Source of the DNA: Bacillota bacterium
GTDB lineage: Bacteria > Bacillota > Clostridia > Acetivibrionales > DSM-27016
Direction: 5' to 3'
Length of the DNA stretch: 38,856 bases
NCBI GenBank assembly: GCA_023390115.1
Contig: JAEWDM010000018.1
Span: 1-38,856, forward strand
Part shown: in pieces, positions 9,619 through 18,133 of the stretch
Position numbering within the stretch: the stretch's first letter is position 1
Layout: each line of letters opens with the position of its first letter
Position numbers and translations under genes: made by a program
Notes under the pieces: model-generated
Told to the model about the DNA's origin: nothing
Database searches by the model: none
The model's input: only the letters and a program-made list of their open reading frames with translations

Positions 9619-10302
9619 ATGGTGTTACATATTTTACAAAATATTATAAATTTAATATTTCCCCCCAAATGTATATTTTGCGGGCGGGTTTTGGACGCCT
9701 GTGCCAAAATAGATATATGCAGCAGCTGCTTTACAAAAATACCTTTTTGGGAGAGGGCTTACGTAGCTGGCAAAGCAGAAAATAATAATAAGAGGTATTT
9801 TGACACCGTAGTATGCGTGTGCGAATATACAGGTATTATAAAGCGGGCTGTCATTAAATTTAAATTTTTTAATAGGGCGTCCTACTACAGGGCGCTTTCG
9901 AAACTTTTGGCAGAAAAGCTAAAAAAAATGACAAATAATCATAAATTTGATATAATTGTAAGTGTTCCTCTTCATAAAAGCAGAGAAAGGCACAGGGGAT
10001 ACAATCAGGCGTTTTTAATATCCCGGGCTTTGAGCAGGGAAATAGATATTCCGGAATGCTCGGGAGCCTTAAAAAGAATAAAAAATACCGCGACCCAGAG
10101 CCTGCTCAAAAAAAATGACAGGCTTTTAAATACCAGAAATGCTTTTGTGGTAAATAGCAGTAAGAAGCTCTATAAAAAATCAATTCTTTTAGTTGATGAT
10201 ATATTTACAACAGGAAGCACTATAAATGAGTGCAGCAGAGTATTAAAAGAAGCAGGTGCGGCATATGTATGTGCTGCAGTGATAGCTTCAGCAAGAAAGT
10301 AA
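9619..10302 (+). CDS. comFC: ComF family phosphoribosyltransferase-like protein
   Basis: The protein is about 228 residues. Near the N terminus is a zinc-finger-like set of cysteines (PPKCIFCG, then CSSC). Near the C terminus is the phosphoribosyltransferase signature ILLVDDIFTTGSTINEC. This is the ComFC/GntX layout, linked to DNA uptake in transformable bacteria, with its molecular role still poorly defined. The start is uncertain. ATG 9619 gives the usual short N terminus before the PPKC motif, GTG 9622 is an alternative, and the frame is open back to TTG 9553. It precedes yvyF exactly as in Bacillus subtilis, which supports the assignment. Confidence 0.88.
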   Translation: MVLHILQNIINLIFPPKCIFCGRVLDACAKIDICSSCFTKIPFWERAYVAGKAENNNKRYFDTVVCVCEYTGIIKRAVIKFKFFNRASYYRALSKLLAEKLKKMTNNHKFDIIVSVPLHKSRERHRGYNQAFLISRALSREIDIPECSGALKRIKNTATQSLLKKNDRLLNTRNAFVVNSSKKLYKKSILLVDDIFTTGSTINECSRVLKEAGAAYVCAAVIASARK

Positions 10303-10382
10303 TGGTGCTTTTTAACACAACAGGTTTCCTGCGGCGTAAGAATTGAACTATGAGTCAGTAATTAATATTTGGAGGGATTAAT

Positions 10383-10817
10383 ATGCCTGATGTAAGGAAT
10401 TGCAGAAGATGCGGAAGAATTTATAACTATTTGGGCGGAGCGCCTATTTGCTCTGTATGCAGAGAGCAGGACGAGGTGGATTTTAAGAGAGTTAAGGAGT
10501 ATCTGTATAAGAACCCCGGCGCAAGCATGTCGGAGGTATCAACTATTCTGGAAATAAGCGTTGAAAGAATTAAAGGCTATCTTAAGGAGGGGCGGCTGGA
10601 AATAATAAATAACGAAGGAAATATGGTGCTCGAATGTGAAACCTGCGGAAAGGCCATAAGAACAGGAAGATTTTGCGACGAATGTGCAAAAGGGCTTGCC
10701 AATGATCTGAAATTTACTGCAACTCAGATGCGTACAGATGTAGAAAAGAATGATACCAGAAAAAAGTCTGCCGTTGAAATGAGATATTTAAATAAGGATA
10801 TAAAAAAGAAAATATAG
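10383..10817 (+). CDS. yvyF: YvyF-type flagellar operon protein
   Basis: The 144-residue protein starts at ATG 10383 after GGAGGGATTAAT. Its N terminus has two CxxC pairs (NCRRCGR and ICSVC), a likely zinc ribbon. A central segment resembles a helix-turn-helix (MSEVSTILEISVERIKGYLK), followed by a second zinc-binding pair (CETCG...CDEC). This is the arrangement of the YvyF family, found between comFC and flgM in Bacillus and Clostridium. The biochemical function is unknown; a regulatory or assembly role in flagellar expression is only suggested by context. A terminator follows, so flgM probably has its own promoter. Confidence 0.85.
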   Translation: MPDVRNCRRCGRIYNYLGGAPICSVCREQDEVDFKRVKEYLYKNPGASMSEVSTILEISVERIKGYLKEGRLEIINNEGNMVLECETCGKAIRTGRFCDECAKGLANDLKFTATQMRTDVEKNDTRKKSAVEMRYLNKDIKKKI

Positions 10818-10830
10818 CGTTTTTAAAGAT

Positions 10831-10866
10831 AAAAGCTGCTCTCCGGTTTTATGGAGGCAGCTTTTA
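10831..10866 (+). terminator. Intrinsic terminator after yvyF
   Basis: AAAAGCTGC pairs with GCAGCTTTT; the inner CTCC/GGAG continues the stem with one bulge. A T-rich tail follows. It separates comF-yvyF from the flgM transcription unit. Confidence 0.75.
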
Positions 10867-10907
10867 TTTTATGAAAGAAAATACCAGAATAAACTTTAAT
10901 AATAATA

Positions 10908-10935
10908 TTAATAAAAATTCAGCTTCAACCGATAT
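10908..10935 (+). promoter_or_regulatory. Sigma-28 (SigD)-like promoter upstream of flgM
   Basis: TTAA at 10908-10911, a 16-base spacer, then ACCGATAT at 10928-10935, close to the consensus TAAA-N15-GCCGATAA. A leader of about 220 bases would follow to flgM. That stretch (10936-11150) has no gene I can support; the weakly self-complementary segment around 11011-11060 matches no riboswitch I know. Confidence 0.5.
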
Positions 10936-11159
10936 TTATTATAGATAATGAACAGGAAAATTTCATTAACACATAATGAATATAAGATACGAAGGATAAA
11001 TAGGAAGCGGGACCTGTCCGCATAATAATTCTTTAAGGCTGTTAGGGCGGGCACGGGCAATCGTTTAGATATATTATACTGCAGAGAATGAAAATCCTGC
11101 TTGCAGGGGGACAATGTAACTGGCTTGGTTTTAGTATTTAAGAAAGTGAAGTGGTAACT

Positions 11160-11447
11160 ATGAAGGTATGGGGAGAGATTCCCAAGGTATTGGGTGTCTA
11201 TGAAAATCAGAAAAGCGTCAAGAAAATTGAGGCGGCCTCTGAAATAAAATCAAAAAAAGATGTGGTTTCAATATCCAGTCATGCCAAGGATCTTCAGACG
11301 GTGATAAAAGCCGTAAAGGATATGCCTGATATAAGGCAGGATAAGGTATCGGAAATCAGCAGGAGGTTTAAAACAGGGGTTTACAATGTGGATGGGCAGG
11401 AAACCGCAGATAAAATACTGAAGTCGGTGCTGGACAAAAAAGTATAG
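11160..11447 (+). CDS. flgM: Negative regulator of flagellin synthesis FlgM (anti-sigma-28)
   Basis: The 95-residue protein is small and charged. Its C-terminal half (KDVVSISSHAKDLQTVIKAV, then a DIRQDKVSEI segment and YNVDGQETADKIL) is the FlgM pattern. FlgM holds sigma-28 inactive until the hook-basal body is complete and is then exported. ATG 11160 is preferred over GTG 11151 because it gives the family-typical start MKVWGEIPKV. It opens the late-flagellar block and sits behind a sigma-28-like promoter, which would create feedback control. Confidence 0.92.
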   Translation: MKVWGEIPKVLGVYENQKSVKKIEAASEIKSKKDVVSISSHAKDLQTVIKAVKDMPDIRQDKVSEISRRFKTGVYNVDGQETADKILKSVLDKKV

Positions 11448-11458
11448 CGAATATAGGC

Positions 11459-11486
11459 TTATTGCGGGACAGAGATCCCGCAATAA
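11459..11486 (+). other. Strong hairpin between flgM and flgN without a U-run
   Basis: TTATTGCGGGA (11459-11469) pairs perfectly with TCCCGCAATAA (11476-11486) around a 6-base loop. The following bases are ATCTATAAG, so a classical terminator is unlikely. It could be a processing or stability element separating flgM from the rest of the mRNA. Confidence 0.65.
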
Positions 11487-11596
11487 ATCTATAAGACGGC
11501 AGTATGCAAAGGCTCAGACCCAAACTTATTTATGCAGTTTATGATTATATTAAGCTGTCGGCTCTAAATTATTCTAAGGTGGTGTTTTTTAGCAAA

Positions 11597-12091
11597 ATGC
11601 AATTGGCAAATGAACTGATAAATACGCTTAAACAGGAAAAAGGAGTCTATGACAGCGTTCTGAAGATAGCTGAGGATAAAACGGACGTAATAATAAAGGG
11701 TAAGGTGGACGAGCTTGAGAAAATGCTCAAGCTGGAGCAGGAGCTTGTCCTTCAGCTGGCAAAGCTTGAGGATTTAAGGGAAAGGCTGGTTGCCAAAATA
11801 TTTTCGGAGCTTGGCATAGCCGGCAGGGATATGACCATAAGCACTTTGGCTCAAGCCATGGAAGGCCCTTACGCAAGCAAGCTTAAGGAGTGTCAGGGCT
11901 TGCTGCTGGACACAATAGGCCGCTTGAAAGCAAAAAATGACCTTAATTCAAAGCTTATAAAAAATTCTCTTGAATACATAAATTTTTCTATAAATCTTAT
12001 TGCATCGGTGGATTCGGGGAGTAACAATTACAGCGGATCGGGACAGGTTAGCGATGCTAAGAAACGTAATTTTTTTGATATGAAGCTGTAA
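11597..12091 (+). CDS. flgN: FlgN-type flagellar export chaperone
   Basis: The protein of 164 residues is almost wholly helical. It opens MQLANELINTLKQEKGVYDS and continues with a charged heptad-rich region (VDELEKMLKLEQELVLQLAK) typical of FlgN. FlgN binds FlgK and FlgL in the cytosol before export, and both lie just downstream. The frame is open upstream to 11504, but ATG 11597 gives a family-like N terminus. An AAGGTGGTG ribosome site lies 12-14 bases upstream, a slightly long spacing. The C terminus is polar and rich in Ser/Gly, probably disordered. Confidence 0.82.
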   Translation: MQLANELINTLKQEKGVYDSVLKIAEDKTDVIIKGKVDELEKMLKLEQELVLQLAKLEDLRERLVAKIFSELGIAGRDMTISTLAQAMEGPYASKLKECQGLLLDTIGRLKAKNDLNSKLIKNSLEYINFSINLIASVDSGSNNYSGSGQVSDAKKRNFFDMKL

Positions 12092-12133
12092 GGCTTGCAA
12101 AAGATTTTTTAACGGGGACGGAGTGAGTAGAAT

Positions 12134-14143
12134 ATGGCAATCGGATTTTCAAGCTATGAAATAGCCAGATCGGGACTGTATGTCAGTGAGCGCAGTCTTT
12201 ATACCACTGGACATAATATTGCAAATGTAAACAGTCAGGGCTATGTAAGGCAGCAAACTATGATTTCTGCCCTTCCGTACAGACATGAGTTTTCAAAGTA
12301 TGGAAATTACGAGCTTGGAGTAGGTGCAGGCGTACAGCAGGTAAGACAGATAAGAAACATATTTTTGGATAATATATACAGGCAGGAAAACACCGAGCTT
12401 GGCTATTGGAGCGCCAGGGACAGAACACTTCAGGATGTGCAGGATATTTTAGGGGAGCCTTTAGGACAGGGACTTCAGAGCTCTATGAATGAATTCTGGA
12501 ACTCATGGCAGGAGCTGTCTAAAGAGCCTGAAAGTCTTACGCTCAGGGCTCTTGTCCGTCAAAGAGGCGAGATGCTGATTCAGCATGTAAATCAGATGGG
12601 AAAGCAGCTTGACAGCCTTCAGAACTCAATCAACAATGAGGTGAAGACTAATATTCAGCAGGTCAATGACATCATAGCTGAAATAGGTCTGCTCAATACT
12701 CAGATAATGAAAAGTGAGACCTCGGGAGATTTGGCCAACGATTACCGTGACAGGAGAAATTTTCTGATAGACGGGCTGTCAAAAATTATAGACGTAGATG
12801 TAAGAGAGATGCAGGATGGGCAGATTTCAATAAGTCTTGGCGGCCATTCGCTTCTTGATAAAACTGTTCAGACAAAGTTATATGCGGGAATGGATGAAAC
12901 CACAGGAATATTTTGCGTGCCTATGCTGGAAGGCACCGAAACTCACGTAACTATAAAAAGCGGAGAGCTAAAAGGGCTTCTTGAATCGAGAGGAGAGGTT
13001 TTCGGCGCTAAGGGAAGCGTTGAAAACGGAAGTGCTTACGACAAAATAGACCTTGTGTTTGCCATAAACAGGGATGTTACGGCAGCGCAAAAGGCGGATC
13101 TTATTTCCAATGTTGCAGCCATGGTTGACAGCTTTAAAGCAAAGGGAATTGACGTAAGGCTTGGATATGTGGATTATGATTCGGCGGGCTACGGTACGCC
13201 CGTATTTGCATCGGACCTTGCCGACTTTACGGCTCAGGTCAGCGCCATACCCTATAACCCGACCGCCGGAGCTCAGGGGCTTGAGGCTGTAAAAGCAGCG
13301 GAAGGCCTCCATTTCAGGGATAATGCCCTAAAGAAGTTTATGGTTGTTACAAATTCAGAGCTGAGCACGGCGTCCTTTAGTGTGCCCGACATGGCAAAGG
13401 AGCTTTCGGAGCTTGGCATAAGCACATCAATTATAAGCGCGGCAGGGACTGTACAGGATCAGTTGGAGCACATAGCGGAGACCTCGGACAGTGGAGTATT
13501 TGACATAGGTGCAATGGCTGCTTTGTCGGAAGACATGTACAATGATGTAAAAAATGGTATATATAATAATGTGCATGAGACGAATAATATTATTTCCGAT
13601 TTGAAAAACAAGCTTAATTTGCTCATAAATGTTTTTGCAAGGGAGGTAAACAGTCTTCACAGCTCGGGTAAAACCCTGGACGGGAGCAACGGAGGAAACT
13701 TCTTTGCGGCAATTGACGGGAGCTTTCCTATGGAAATGGGAAATTTGAAGATAGATGACAGTCTGCTGGATCTAAATAACATAGTGGCTTCTGAAAGCGG
13801 AAGCACAGGGGATAATACGATCGCTCTTAAAATAGCCAATTTGAGGAACGATGCCCTTATAGGCAAAAGCGGAGAGGAAACAAGCATTGACGACTTTTAT
13901 AATTGGATTATACTGGGGATAGGAAATATAGGGCGCGAAGCGGCTACCATTTCGGAGAATCAGCTTAAAATGGTTCAGGCGGCGGATGGAAACAGGCAGT
14001 CTATATCCGGCGTTTCAATGGATGAAGAAATGTCCAACATGATGAAATTCAAGTTTGCATATGATGCGTCATCACGCGCCTTAAATGTAATAGATGAAAT
14101 GATGGAAACAATAATTATGAGAATGGGATTGTCAGGACGGTGA
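12134..14143 (+). CDS. flgK: Flagellar hook-associated protein 1 (FlgK) with an inserted vWA-like domain
   Basis: At 669 residues this is longer than a usual FlgK (about 450-550). The N terminus carries the rod/hook signature (ARSGLYVSERSLYTTGHNIA, NVNSQGYVRQQ) and the C terminus the helical FlgK/FlgL end (SGVSMDEEMSNMMKFKFAYD). Between about residues 300 and 475 lies an extra block starting KIDLVFAINRDVTAAQ, then KGIDVRLGYVDY, GLEAVKAAEGLHFR, LKKFMVVTNSE and ELGISTSIIS. Its order of strands and helices matches von Willebrand factor A domains. The metal-binding DxSxS is replaced by INRDVT, so the ion site seems lost. FlgK joins hook to filament and its variable domain faces outward, so the insert would be surface-exposed. 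A second flgK follows after six bases. Confidence 0.93.
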   Translation: MAIGFSSYEIARSGLYVSERSLYTTGHNIANVNSQGYVRQQTMISALPYRHEFSKYGNYELGVGAGVQQVRQIRNIFLDNIYRQENTELGYWSARDRTLQDVQDILGEPLGQGLQSSMNEFWNSWQELSKEPESLTLRALVRQRGEMLIQHVNQMGKQLDSLQNSINNEVKTNIQQVNDIIAEIGLLNTQIMKSETSGDLANDYRDRRNFLIDGLSKIIDVDVREMQDGQISISLGGHSLLDKTVQTKLYAGMDETTGIFCVPMLEGTETHVTIKSGELKGLLESRGEVFGAKGSVENGSAYDKIDLVFAINRDVTAAQKADLISNVAAMVDSFKAKGIDVRLGYVDYDSAGYGTPVFASDLADFTAQVSAIPYNPTAGAQGLEAVKAAEGLHFRDNALKKFMVVTNSELSTASFSVPDMAKELSELGISTSIISAAGTVQDQLEHIAETSDSGVFDIGAMAALSEDMYNDVKNGIYNNVHETNNIISDLKNKLNLLINVFAREVNSLHSSGKTLDGSNGGNFFAAIDGSFPMEMGNLKIDDSLLDLNNIVASESGSTGDNTIALKIANLRNDALIGKSGEETSIDDFYNWIILGIGNIGREAATISENQLKMVQAADGNRQSISGVSMDEEMSNMMKFKFAYDASSRALNVIDEMMETIIMRMGLSGR

Positions 14144-14149
14144 TAAAAA

Positions 14150-15796
14150 ATGAGAGAGTCTTTTTTTGGGCTTAATGTATCGGTAAGAGGGCTTTATTCG
14201 GCACAGAGGAACTTAGATGTTGTCAGTCACAACTTAAGCAACGCAAGTACGCCGGGTTATTCCAGGCAGCAGGCTGTTCAGGTTGCGTCGAAGCCTATTG
14301 CGCTTAGAGACGGAACGGGAATGATTGGGACGGGTTCGGATGTTATTTCCATCCAGCGCATAAGAGATGAGTATCTGGACTATAAATACTGGAGCGAAAA
14401 TGTATCCTATAAGGAATGGACCACCAAAAGCACCCTGCTGAATGAACTGGAGGCTGCATTTAACGAGCCCTCGGACAGCGGCTTCAGCACTGTGCTTGAC
14501 AGCTTTTTTGCTTCTATGCAGGAGCTTTCCAAGGATCCCGACAGCCCTGCTGTAAGAGCTATAGTAAAGGAGAGGGGAGTAACTATAGCAAAATATTTTA
14601 ACAATATGGCCCGGCATTTTGAAAAGCTTCAGTCCGACGTAAATGATATGGTGAAGTCGAAGGTCGAGGAGATAAACTCTGTTGCTACTCAGATTCAAGA
14701 GCTGAACAGGCAGATTTACAGGGCCGAACTGGACGGAAGCACCGCCAATGACTTAAGGGATCAGAGAACAGTGCTTGTAGATACATTGTCGGGAATAGTA
14801 AATATAAGCGTTAATGAGGTGGTAGTAGGAAAGCTTCCCAGTGGGGCTGACGATAAGCATTTTTCAGTCAGTATAAGCGGAAAGGCTTTAGTCGACCATT
14901 ATGATGTCAGCAGGCTGGCTGTTGAACAGAGGCCCGAAAAGCTGAATGAAGAGGAGGATATAAGCAATCTTTATGAAGTGGTATGGGCAGATGGGAATTC
15001 CCTTGAAGTAAAGAGCGGAGAGCTTAAGGGCTATCTTGACATGAGAGACGGAAACGACAGTGCTCCCGCAAGCGCCGGCTATCAGGGAAGCTTAAAGGAA
15101 AGCCCTGCGTTTAAAGGAATTCCTTATTACATAAAAAAGATGAATGAGTTTGTAAGAACCTGGGCGATGTGCTTTAATGAAGGGTACATTCAGGATTCCA
15201 GCGGGACCATTCAGGATGGGCTGGGCCACGCCGACGGCTTCGGTATAGATCCTGACGGCTCAGGGCCTTTGACTGCGCCTACAGGCATAAGGTTTTTTAC
15301 AATGCTGGGTGCCGACGGAAAACCATTGGACAGCACAACCTTTATAGACGGAGAAACCACCGCTGCGGGCATAGCCGACAGGTACAAAAATATCACGGCA
15401 AAGAATTTTTCGGTAAGCTCCGATGTTATAGAGGATTGCAGCAGCACGATTGCAGCGTCGGGAGACCCTTCCCAGGTTGGAAATATAGACAACCTGCAGG
15501 CCCTTCTGGATATGAGGCATGATACGCATATGTTTTCCGAGGGTGCTCCCGAGGACTTTATGAAGTCTCTGGTGGCGACACTGGGCATAGACTCACAGAT
15601 GGCTCTGATGTTTGCCGAAAACCAGGAGAATGTAGTAGGCCAGGTGGTAAATAGAAGGCTTTCCACGTCCGGGGTATCCACAAATGAAGAATTGACAGAC
15701 ATGATAAGGTTTCAGCACGCATATAATGCCTCTGCCATGATGATTACCACAATGTCTCAGGTGTATGACACACTTATAAATAAAATGGGAGTATAG
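14150..15796 (+). CDS. flgK: Flagellar hook-associated protein 1 (FlgK), second tandem copy
   Basis: The 548-residue protein has the N-terminal signature VRGLYSAQRNLDVVSHNLSN and ASTPGYSRQQ. Its C terminus is STSGVSTNEELTDMIRFQHA, then YNASAMMITTMSQVYDTL. Length is normal for FlgK and there is no vWA-like insert. ATG 14150 lies six bases after the first flgK stop, with its ribosome site (AGGACGG) inside the end of that gene, so the two are probably translated together. Identity between the copies is low except at the termini, so the duplication is old or the genes were acquired separately. Which copy makes the normal hook-filament junction is not decided by sequence; this one looks more standard. 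Confidence 0.93.
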   Translation: MRESFFGLNVSVRGLYSAQRNLDVVSHNLSNASTPGYSRQQAVQVASKPIALRDGTGMIGTGSDVISIQRIRDEYLDYKYWSENVSYKEWTTKSTLLNELEAAFNEPSDSGFSTVLDSFFASMQELSKDPDSPAVRAIVKERGVTIAKYFNNMARHFEKLQSDVNDMVKSKVEEINSVATQIQELNRQIYRAELDGSTANDLRDQRTVLVDTLSGIVNISVNEVVVGKLPSGADDKHFSVSISGKALVDHYDVSRLAVEQRPEKLNEEEDISNLYEVVWADGNSLEVKSGELKGYLDMRDGNDSAPASAGYQGSLKESPAFKGIPYYIKKMNEFVRTWAMCFNEGYIQDSSGTIQDGLGHADGFGIDPDGSGPLTAPTGIRFFTMLGADGKPLDSTTFIDGETTAAGIADRYKNITAKNFSVSSDVIEDCSSTIAASGDPSQVGNIDNLQALLDMRHDTHMFSEGAPEDFMKSLVATLGIDSQMALMFAENQENVVGQVVNRRLSTSGVSTNEELTDMIRFQHAYNASAMMITTMSQVYDTLINKMGV

Positions 15797-15829
15797 CTTG
15801 AAGAAAAAGTATAAGGAGTGAAAAGTTTT

Positions 15830-16738
15830 ATGCGTATTACAAACACAATGCTCATCAATAACATGATGAATGCTATGAAAAATAACCTTTCCAGACTGGA
15901 TAAGTATCAAATGCAGATGGCTACCGGCAAAAAGATAAGAATTCCCTCGGATGACCCTGTTGTTGCAGCCAGAGCCTTAAAGCTCAGGACTGATGTTTCG
16001 GAGCTGCAGCAGTATCAGAAAAATGTTAAGGATGCCAGCTCATGGCTTGACACTACCGAGTCCGCTCTCACAAATGTAGGGGATGTGCTGCACCGTCTTA
16101 ATGAGCTTGCCGTACAGGCAAGTACAGGGACTGTTACTACCGAGGACTCTCAAAAAATCTGTGAGGAAGCGGAGCAGTTGAAAACCCAATTGGTTCATAT
16201 AGCAAATACTACCTATGCGGGAAGGTACATTTTTTCAGGATATAAGACGAATCAGGCATTTATGAACGCTGACGGTACATTTAATATTGATGTGGATAAC
16301 GCTGAGGCCGTAAAGTATGAAATAGGTATAGGCGATGACATTAACATAAATGTAGCGGGAGGAGATTTATTCAACAGTGGTGCCAATGCTGCGGCAGGTG
16401 CCGCGGGAGTCATGATACAGCATGTTGACAGCTTTATTACGGCATTGGAAACAGGGGACAAAACGGGCATATCGCAGATGATAGAGGATGCAAATTCGGA
16501 TATGGCCAATGTTCTTAGAATAAGGGCGGATGTGGGGGCCAGACAGAACAGGCTTGAGCTCACGGAAAACAGGCTTGGGGACGACGAGCTGAATTTTTCG
16601 GAAAGAATGAGTGATAATGAAAATGCTGATATAGCGGAGACAATAATGAACCTTAAAAATGAGGAAAATGTTTACAGCGCTTCTCTTGCGGGAGGAGCCA
16701 GAATAATACAGCCTTCATTGGTGGATTTTTTAAGATAG
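15830..16738 (+). CDS. flgL: Flagellar hook-associated protein 3 (FlgL)
   Basis: The 302-residue protein starts MRITNTMLINNMMNAMKNNL and has the flagellin-like N-terminal helical pattern (KKIRIPSDDPVVAARALKLR). It ends with the flagellin/FlgL-type helix (SDNENADIAETIMNLKNEEN). FlgL lies between FlgK and the filament. ATG 15830 is preferred to GTG 15818, because the AAGGAG site at 15813-15818 overlaps the GTG and lies 11 bases before the ATG. It completes the FlgN client set (FlgK, FlgL). Confidence 0.95.
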   Translation: MRITNTMLINNMMNAMKNNLSRLDKYQMQMATGKKIRIPSDDPVVAARALKLRTDVSELQQYQKNVKDASSWLDTTESALTNVGDVLHRLNELAVQASTGTVTTEDSQKICEEAEQLKTQLVHIANTTYAGRYIFSGYKTNQAFMNADGTFNIDVDNAEAVKYEIGIGDDININVAGGDLFNSGANAAAGAAGVMIQHVDSFITALETGDKTGISQMIEDANSDMANVLRIRADVGARQNRLELTENRLGDDELNFSERMSDNENADIAETIMNLKNEENVYSASLAGGARIIQPSLVDFLR

Positions 16739-16775
16739 GCAAGGTTTATACTGTTAAAATATAAATGGTGACTTT

Positions 16776-17351
16776 ATGGGAATAATTCTAAATCAGACTT
16801 ATGCAAAAATAGGGATTGAGAGTACGCCTGGGGATCTGCAAATGCAGACGCGGCACCCTAAGGTAGAGATTAATCAGGAGCACGCTCAGATTCAGATGAA
16901 ATCAGAGCTGCCAAGGGTTATGATTGATCAATATGAGGCATTTGCAAGCGCAGGACTAAAAGGAACTCTTGACCTGACAAGGGAAATTGCCGCCAGAGCG
17001 CATCAGCAGTCCATGAGCTATATAGCGCAGACTGCCGAGGACGGGGATGCGCTTGCCGACATAGCAAGCGGAGGAAACCCTATTGTATCCATTGCGGTGA
17101 GGCGGGCATATCCCATGCATGAATATGGCTGTGACTATCTTCCCAAGGTTGGTCCTGAGATAACGGTAGCAGGAGGCATGTTGGAGATATGGCTTGCAGA
17201 TAATGGCCCTAATAATGGAGTTGAGGTCAGGAACATAGAGGGAGACGTGGACATAAATTATGCCCCATCCCGTTTAAATATATATATGAGGCAATACCAG
17301 TCACTGAGAATAAGCTATCAGCCTGATAATAAGATTGACGTTAGATTGTAA
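16776..17351 (+). CDS. yviE: YviE-like protein (DUF6470)
   Basis: The 191-residue protein begins MGIILNQTYAKIGIESTPGD, continues with MQTRHPKVEINQEHAQIQMK, and has a beta-rich C terminus ending in KIDVRL. It matches the DUF6470/YviE family, which always lies between flgL and fliW in Bacillus and many Clostridia. No signal peptide or catalytic motif is visible. Function is unknown; conservation of position suggests a part in late flagellar assembly. A terminator overlaps the stop codon, so fliW-csrA may be transcribed separately. Confidence 0.85.
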   Translation: MGIILNQTYAKIGIESTPGDLQMQTRHPKVEINQEHAQIQMKSELPRVMIDQYEAFASAGLKGTLDLTREIAARAHQQSMSYIAQTAEDGDALADIASGGNPIVSIAVRRAYPMHEYGCDYLPKVGPEITVAGGMLEIWLADNGPNNGVEVRNIEGDVDINYAPSRLNIYMRQYQSLRISYQPDNKIDVRL

Positions 17352-17380
17352 GCATAACTTAAGGTTTGCTTATTTTTTTT
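17349..17380 (+). terminator. Candidate intrinsic terminator after yviE
   Basis: TAAGCA at 17349-17354 pairs with TGCTTA at 17367-17372 and eight T residues follow. The stem is short with internal mismatches, so read-through into fliW is likely. Two TTGACAT copies lie just downstream (17386 region and 17408 region), without a clear -10. Confidence 0.5.
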
Positions 17381-17434
17381 AATATTTTGACATATGTGTT
17401 GCAAAGTTGACATTGGAATCTGGGAGGAAAATAT

Positions 17435-17878
17435 ATGAAATTAAATACAAAAAATTTTGGAGAAATAGAAATAAATGAGGGGGATATTATATACTTCCCC
17501 GAAGGGCTTCCTGCCTTTGAATCTATAAACAGATTTGTGCTGCTGGGAAATATGGAGGAAGACACGCCTTTTTGCTGGCTTCAGAGCGTTGAACGGAGTG
17601 AGCTTGCTTTTGTTGTAGTGGACCCAAGAGCAGTCAGGCCCGATTATGAGGCTGATGTAAGCGATGACGACATAAAGCTTCTGGAAATTGCGGAGGATAG
17701 CAGGGTGCTTATTTATTCCATAGTAGTTATCCCTGAGGATATATCCAGGATGACGGCAAACCTTCAGGCTCCCATACTTATAAACACACGGAACAATAAA
17801 GCAAAGCAGGTGGTTTTGCAAAACTCCGGGTACAGCATAAGGCATTTTATAGCCGAAGAGGCGGGAGGGGGTAAATAA
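17435..17878 (+). CDS. fliW: Flagellar assembly factor FliW
   Basis: The 147-residue protein begins MKLNTKNFGEIEINEGDIIY and contains FPEGLPAFESINRFVLL, the FliW pattern. FliW binds the translational repressor CsrA and is displaced by flagellin, so it couples flagellin synthesis to export. It starts at ATG 17435 after GGGAGGAAAATAT and ends in a TAATG overlap with csrA, so the two partner proteins are translationally coupled. Confidence 0.95.
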   Translation: MKLNTKNFGEIEINEGDIIYFPEGLPAFESINRFVLLGNMEEDTPFCWLQSVERSELAFVVVDPRAVRPDYEADVSDDDIKLLEIAEDSRVLIYSIVVIPEDISRMTANLQAPILINTRNNKAKQVVLQNSGYSIRHFIAEEAGGGK

Positions 17879-18111
17879 TGCTGGTGCTTACAAGAAAAAA
17901 AGGGCAGTCAATAGTTCTTGGGGATGATATGGAAATTGTAGTTGTGGATATACAGGGTGATCAGGTCAGAATAGGCATTAACGCTCCCAGGACCGTTTCT
18001 ATACACAGGAAGGAAATATATCTGGAAATACAGGAGGAAAATAAAAAGGCAGCAGAGGTTGGCCCGCTATCCTTAAAGGATCTTATTAAAAAGGATGAAG
18101 GCAGAAATTAA
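17878..18111 (+). CDS. csrA: Translational regulator CsrA
   Basis: The 77-residue protein starts MLVLTRKKGQSIVLGDDMEI and includes QVRIGINAPRTVSIHRKEIY, the complete CsrA core. CsrA dimers bind GGA-containing loops in mRNA leaders and block translation, classically of flagellin in Firmicutes. It begins inside the fliW stop codon. The tail beyond about residue 58 (EENKKAAEVG onward) is longer than in the enterobacterial protein. No flagellin gene lies in the window, so the main target is elsewhere. Confidence 0.97.
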   Translation: MLVLTRKKGQSIVLGDDMEIVVVDIQGDQVRIGINAPRTVSIHRKEIYLEIQEENKKAAEVGPLSLKDLIKKDEGRN

Positions 18112-18133
18112 CAGAGCAGAGGGGAAAATTTTC

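Noticed and set aside
10936..11150. Possible riboswitch in the flgM leader
   Set aside because: The segment with CCTGTCCGC and GCGGGCACGG pairs only weakly, and the known c-di-GMP riboswitch motifs are not present.
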